From positions 5,130,001-5,194,000 of the forward strand of contig NZ_CP031455.1 in NCBI RefSeq assembly GCF_003391135.1: a stretch of 64,000 bases of DNA, in the 5' to 3' direction. Origin of the DNA: Streptoverticillium olivoreticuli subsp. olivoreticuli. Lineage in GTDB: Bacteria; Actinomycetota; Actinomycetes; Streptomycetales; Streptomycetaceae. Each line of letters begins with the position of its first letter. Position 1 is the first letter of the stretch. This document shows positions 60,463-64,000 of the stretch, in pieces. The notes below the pieces were generated by a model. It saw only the letters and a program-made list of their open reading frames with translations, was not told the DNA's origin and ran no database searches. The translations under genes were made by a program, and so were the position numbers.

Positions 60463-60854
60463 GGGCCGGTGACGAATTGCCTGCGCTCACCGTCCCCGTC
60501 ACCCGTACGTTCGTTGTCGCGGGTGCCATCGCTTCCCGTGACTTCCAGGACGTCCATCACGACGCAGAGGCAGCGCGAGCCAAGGGCTCTCCCGACATCT
60601 TCCTCAACATCCTCACCACCAATGGGCTGGTGGGCCGTTTCGTCACCGACCATTTCGGGCCGCGGGCCACGCTCGTCAAGGTTTCGATCCGCCTCGGTGT
60701 GCCCAACTATCCCGGCGATGACCTGGTGTTGACGGGAAGGATCGCCTCCGTGAACGACCGCACCGCCGAAGTCTCCGTCATCGGTACGAACCGTCTGGGC
60801 CGCCACGTCACCGGTACGGTCACGGTGACCCTCCCGCCCCCGGTCCCCGCATGA
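60459..60854 (+). CDS. ChsH1-like MaoC hydratase subunit
   Basis: A 131-residue single hot-dog domain. SRDFQDVHHDAEAARAKG carries the MaoC hydratase-2 motif with catalytic Asp and His, which ChsH2 lacks, matching the heteromeric ChsH1-ChsH2 hydratase. ATGA overlaps join it to both the preceding and the following gene, so the three are translationally coupled. Substrate by family: a short steroid side-chain enoyl-CoA. Confidence 0.86.
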   Translation: MRAGDELPALTVPVTRTFVVAGAIASRDFQDVHHDAEAARAKGSPDIFLNILTTNGLVGRFVTDHFGPRATLVKVSIRLGVPNYPGDDLVLTGRIASVNDRTAEVSVIGTNRLGRHVTGTVTVTLPPPVPA

Positions 60855-62017
60855 GCGCCCGGCACCCCGACGGCCTCGGCGGCCGGGCGGCCGTCGTCGG
60901 GATCGGGGCGACGGAGTTCTCCAAGGACTCCGGCCGCAGTGAGCTGGCCCTGGCCGCGGAAGCCGTCCGCGCCGCCCTCGCCGACGCCGGGCTCACCCCC
61001 GCCGACGTCGACGGCCTCGTCACCTTCACCATGGACACCAGCCCCGAGATCACGCTCGCCCAGGCCGTCGGAATCGGCGAGCTGTCCTTCTTCTCCCGCG
61101 TCCACTACGGAGGCGGTGCCGCCTGCGCCACCGTGCAGCAGGCCGCGCTCGCCGTGGCGACCGGCGTCGCCGAGGTCGTCGTCTGCTACCGCGCCTTCAA
61201 CGAGCGCTCCGGCCGCCGCTTCGGCGCCGGGGTCCAGCGGCGCGAACCCTCCGCGGAAGGCGTCGCCCTCGGCTGGGCGCTCCCCTACGGACTGCTCACA
61301 CCGGCGTCGTGGGTGGCCATGGGCGCCCGCCGCTACCTGCACACGTACGGCCTGGAGCCCGAGGTCTTCGGACACGTCGCGGTCACCGACCGCCGTCACG
61401 CGGCGACCAACCCCGCCGCGTACTTCCACGGCAGACCCATCACCCTCGCCGACCACGCCGCGTCCCGCTGGATCGCCGAGCCGCTGCGGCTGCTCGACTG
61501 CTGCCAGGAGACCGACGGCGGCCAGGCGCTCGTCGTGACCTCCGCCGAGCGGGCCCGTACGCTCCCGCACCCGCCCGCCGTGGTCGTCGCCGCGGCCCAG
61601 GGCGCGGGCCGGGCGCAGGAGCAGATGACCAGCTTCTACCGGGACGGACTGACCGGCCTGCCCGAGATGGAGGTCGTCGCCCGGCAGCTGTGGCGCACCA
61701 GTGGACTGACCCCGGGAGACATCGACGTGGCCATCCTCTATGACCACTTCACCCCTTATGTCCTGATGCAGCTGGAGGAATTCGGCTTCTGCGGACCCGG
61801 CGACGGCGCCGCCTTCGTCGCCTCGGACGCGCTGCCCCTGAACACCCACGGCGGACAGCTCGGCGAGGGCTATCTGCACGGCATGAACGGCATCGCGGAG
61901 GCCGTGCGCCAGCTGCGCGGCACCGCGGTGAACCAGGTCGACGGGGCCGAACGGGTGCTCGTCACCGCGGGCGCCGGAGTTCCCACGTCCGGGCTGCTTC
62001 TCGGGGCAGACGGATGA
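60851..62017 (+). CDS. Ltp2-like thiolase-fold aldolase
   Basis: A 388-residue thiolase-fold protein of the lipid-transfer-protein/Ltp2 group. It lacks the reactive thiolase cysteine arrangement, having GGGAACATV instead, and has tyrosines in ILYDHFTPYV and GEGYLHGMNG; as I recall, two tyrosines in these positions are catalytic in the retro-aldol cleavage by Ltp2. With ChsH1 and ChsH2 it would cut a 17-hydroxy steroid-type acyl-CoA to a ketone and propionyl-CoA. Last of the three linked genes; its stop overlaps a possible start of the DUF1906 gene. Confidence 0.86.
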   Translation: MSARHPDGLGGRAAVVGIGATEFSKDSGRSELALAAEAVRAALADAGLTPADVDGLVTFTMDTSPEITLAQAVGIGELSFFSRVHYGGGAACATVQQAALAVATGVAEVVVCYRAFNERSGRRFGAGVQRREPSAEGVALGWALPYGLLTPASWVAMGARRYLHTYGLEPEVFGHVAVTDRRHAATNPAAYFHGRPITLADHAASRWIAEPLRLLDCCQETDGGQALVVTSAERARTLPHPPAVVVAAAQGAGRAQEQMTSFYRDGLTGLPEMEVVARQLWRTSGLTPGDIDVAILYDHFTPYVLMQLEEFGFCGPGDGAAFVASDALPLNTHGGQLGEGYLHGMNGIAEAVRQLRGTAVNQVDGAERVLVTAGAGVPTSGLLLGADG

Positions 62018-62070
62018 ACGGGCGGCGTGTCAGCGGACAGCCCCGGCTCCGGCCCCCGTTGACTCACGTT

Positions 62071-62907
62071 ATGTCCCGAAGAAGGAAGATCATCGGATAT
62101 CTCGTCGCCCTGATGGTCGTGCTGACCCAGCTGACCTCGGGCACCGTGCCGGCCGCGGCCGGTGACCGGGGCGATCCGCGCGACGAAGGGGCCACGATCT
62201 TCAAGGGGTGGGGCATCGACACCTGCCAGGCCCCCTCCCTGACCGCCCTGCGTGCCTGGAAGGACTCCGACTACCGCGCCATCGGCGTCTACTACGCCGG
62301 GCGCGCCCGCGCCTGCCCCCACCAGACCTATCTCAGCGGGGGCTGGCTGAGCAGCGCCCGGGGGCTGGGCTGGAAGGTGCTGCCGATCTTCGTCGGCTCG
62401 CAGTCGCCCTGCGTCCGGGCCGACAACAAGCGGGGCTTCGGCATCGGCGACTACCCCTACGACCAGGGCCAGGACGAGGGCCAGGAGGCCGCCAACCGGG
62501 CCTCCTCGCTCGGCATCGCCCCCCGCAGCCCCCTCTACCTCGACATGGAGGCCTACGACGACGGTGACGACGACTGCGCCGACGTCACCCTCTCCTTCAT
62601 CCGCGGCTGGAGCGCGACCGTCCGCGACCTCGGCTACATCCCCGGCTTCTACAGCAGCGCGGAGTCCGGCGTGCGGCACATGGACCGGGCGCGGCGCAAC
62701 GGCACGTCCGGGCTGCCGGACGTGATGTGGTTCGCGCGGTGGCGTACGGATCCGACGACGGACGGTGAGCCGGCGCTCGGGCGCAGCGCGTGGACGCCGC
62801 ATCGGCGCATCCACCAGTACAAGGGCAATGTCACCGAGAGCCATGGCGGCCAGAGGCTCACGGTCGACCGGAACCTGGTGGACGCGCCGGTGGCGATCAT
62901 CGATTAG
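62071..62907 (+). CDS. Secreted DUF1906 (glycoside hydrolase-like) protein
   Basis: A 278-residue exported protein: Sec signal peptide (KIIGYLVALMVVLTQLTSGTVPAAA), then a TIM-barrel-like DUF1906 domain (GWGIDTCQAPS, YLDMEAYDDG with acidic residues, GFYSSAESG, WFARWRTD), related to Rv2525c-type proteins of the cell envelope. The acidic pair in DMEAYDDGD resembles GH25 catalytic residues. I chose ATG 62071 for a normal signal peptide; ATG 62014 overlaps the ltp2-like stop (ATGA), so it may be transcribed with the steroid-type operon. Confidence 0.83.
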   Translation: MSRRRKIIGYLVALMVVLTQLTSGTVPAAAGDRGDPRDEGATIFKGWGIDTCQAPSLTALRAWKDSDYRAIGVYYAGRARACPHQTYLSGGWLSSARGLGWKVLPIFVGSQSPCVRADNKRGFGIGDYPYDQGQDEGQEAANRASSLGIAPRSPLYLDMEAYDDGDDDCADVTLSFIRGWSATVRDLGYIPGFYSSAESGVRHMDRARRNGTSGLPDVMWFARWRTDPTTDGEPALGRSAWTPHRRIHQYKGNVTESHGGQRLTVDRNLVDAPVAIID

Positions 62908-63055
62908 GGGTGAGAACGCGCCCGCTCGTCCTCCCAGAGCACTGTTCTCCCCCTCCAGGAGGTGGGGGTAGCACCATGCATACGACCTGAGGGGGATCGT
63001 GCTTCGGCACCTCCGGCCGATCCGCCGGGTACGGGTGCGCTCCTAGCGTTGAGGC

Positions 63056-63595
63056 ATGACAGCTTCTGCGACGTCTGTGTGCGCCAGCGCCTCCACCGCC
63101 GTGTACCCGACGTTCACCTCGTACGTACGGGCGCGCGGCCCGGTGCTCCAGCGCACCGCCCGCTCGCTCACCTCGAACCCGTGCGACGCCGAGGATCTGT
63201 TGCAGACGGCGCTCACCAAGACCTATCTGGCCTGGGAGCGCATCGAGGACCACCGGGCGCTCGACGGCTATGTGCGGCGCGCGCTGGTGAACACGCGCAC
63301 CTCGCAGTGGCGCAAGCGCAAGGTCGAGGAGTTCCCGTACGAGGAGCTCCCCGAGCGCGAGTCCGCGGCCGCGCCGGACCCCGCCGAGCAGCAGGCGCTG
63401 CGCGACGCGATGTGGCGGGCGGTGCGTCGGCTGCCGGACCGGCAGCGGGCCATGGTCGTCCTCAGGTATTACGAGGACCTCACCGAGGTGCAGACGGCGG
63501 AGCTGCTGGGGGTCTCGGTGGGCACGGTGAAGAGCGCGGTGTCACGGGCGCTCGGCAAGCTGCGGGAAGATCCGGAGCTCGCCTGCGCGGCGTGA
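63056..63595 (+). CDS. SigE-family ECF RNA polymerase sigma factor
   Basis: A 179-residue sigma factor: region 2 with the helix TSYVRARGPVLQRTARSLTSNPCDAEDLLQTALTKTYLAW, a short linker, and region 4 (LPDRQRAMVVLRYYEDLTEVQTAELLGVSVGTVKSAVSRAL) with a HTH. It belongs to the SigE-family group common in actinobacteria. No anti-sigma gene follows within the window, but the next gene encodes a membrane protein. ATG 63056 follows GTTGAGGC. Confidence 0.93.
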   Translation: MTASATSVCASASTAVYPTFTSYVRARGPVLQRTARSLTSNPCDAEDLLQTALTKTYLAWERIEDHRALDGYVRRALVNTRTSQWRKRKVEEFPYEELPERESAAAPDPAEQQALRDAMWRAVRRLPDRQRAMVVLRYYEDLTEVQTAELLGVSVGTVKSAVSRALGKLREDPELACAA

Positions 63596-63747
63596 GGCCG
63601 CAGCTTTCTCGACGCTGCAGTCGATGGGCAGCAGTTGCCGTTCAGCGCGGCGCAGAATAGCATGGAATTCGCACTGTATAGCGTGGCATGGGCTGGATAA
63701 AGAGCCTGGTACGGCTGCCATGTGTCTGAGGTGCCGGAGGTATAGGA

Positions 63748-64000
63748 ATGTCCTCCATTCAACTGGCTCTCATTCAAGTTCTGTCGCACTCCGCTGCGGA
63801 CGCCCCCGTGAAAGCATCGTCCAGCAGTTTCATCTGGACGATCTTCTGGTTTGCCATCGCCGTCTCGGCAGTTGCCTTGGGAGCTAAAATAGCGCTGAAC
63901 GCGCTGAATAGAAGTGATCGCGGAATCGTCCGCAGCGCACTGGCGCTCATTCTGGTCACCGCATTGGCCTTGCTGGCCGCTGTCGTCCACTTCGACGGCG
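63748..64000 (+). CDS. Partial small membrane protein, cut by the right edge
   Basis: A frame from ATG 63748 to the window end gives 84 residues and is still open. GGAGG lies nine bases upstream. The sequence MSSIQLALIQVLSHSAAD is followed by two membrane helices (FIWTIFWFAIAVSAVALGAKIAL and GIVRSALALILVTALALLAAVVHF) with a short polar loop NRSDRG between. Codons are clearly less GC-rich (ATA, AAT, AGA, GCA) than in the rest of the window. Two helices around a polar loop resemble small pilin-like or membrane-complex proteins, but the family is not recognisable. Confidence 0.72.
   Translation, partial: MSSIQLALIQVLSHSAADAPVKASSSSFIWTIFWFAIAVSAVALGAKIALNALNRSDRGIVRSALALILVTALALLAAVVHFDG

Overview
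The window is about 64 kb of very GC-rich DNA with strong G/C bias at third codon positions, many GTG starts, very long antisense shadow reading frames, Tat and lipoprotein signals, and families typical of actinomycetes (LLM/F420 oxidoreductases, SpoIIE-type phosphatases, SigE-family sigma factors, DUF5926, LmeA-like DUF2993, fused CydCD). It is almost certainly a Streptomyces or close relative chromosome. From memory, the gene order matches the core region of the S. coelicolor chromosome from about SCO3941 to SCO3980, not far from oriC. I could not check this by search. There is no phage, IS element, CRISPR array or biosynthetic cluster; this is mostly conserved core with small operons.

Layout: 0-2.7 kb holds a partial gene, a metallophosphatase and a LacI regulator. 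3.1-4.2 kb is hisC-like. 4.4-10.7 kb is cydA-cydB-cydCD (cytochrome bd oxidase and its exporter) behind a perfect Rex operator, followed by a DevS-like GAF histidine kinase (10.8-12.6) that keeps the candidate heme histidine. 12.7-18.6 kb holds an M23 peptidase, Cof-type phosphatase, LLM oxidoreductase, HtpX with PspAB, and a PadR regulator divergent from a membrane protein. 18.6-23.5 kb is a leftward four-gene operon (M24 peptidase-like, EphD-like hydrolase/SDR fusion, COG3687-type di-metal protein, MerR regulator). 23.7-27.2 kb is a four-gene ABC transporter operon (two ATPases, two permeases) ending at a 23-bp-stem terminator.

27.3-33.3 kb holds an APH-like kinase, CynX-type MFS, FadR-type regulator, rhomboid-like protein, and serS coupled to a HAD phosphatase. 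The 0.7-kb gap between serS and pheA carries a cluster of DnaA-box-like sequences. 34.0-41.2 kb is pheA and the copper-handling block: sco, PCuAC, copC/D fusion and the Tat peroxidase dtpA as one leftward operon, plus a YcnI-like protein and a membrane protein. 41.4-51 kb mixes two RsbW-like ATP-binding proteins, an SDR, aminopeptidase P, a GAF/PP2C protein lacking one expected metal aspartate, a prim-pol domain protein preceded by a 9-bp repeat array, a secreted unknown and DUF5926/SEC-C. 51.1-57.8 kb: GDPD, HtrA-like PDZ protease, tRNA-Ser(UGA), an alpha/beta hydrolase with its TetR regulator, an LmeA-like protein and another hydrolase. 57.9-64 kb: a Pro-rich membrane protein, a small secreted Asn/Ser/Thr-rich protein, a chsH2-chsH1-ltp2-like steroid side-chain module coupled to a DUF1906 gene, a SigE-family sigma factor, and the start of a lower-GC membrane protein cut by the window edge.

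The observations most worth a second look are the DnaA-box cluster (33.4-33.9 kb), the isolated ChsH2/ChsH1/Ltp2 module with its inverted-repeat promoter, the probable heme-GAF kinase beside the Rex-controlled cyd operon, the aspartate-less SpoIIE-type phosphatase, the triple inverted-repeat array upstream of the YcnI gene, and the Asn-rich secreted protein.
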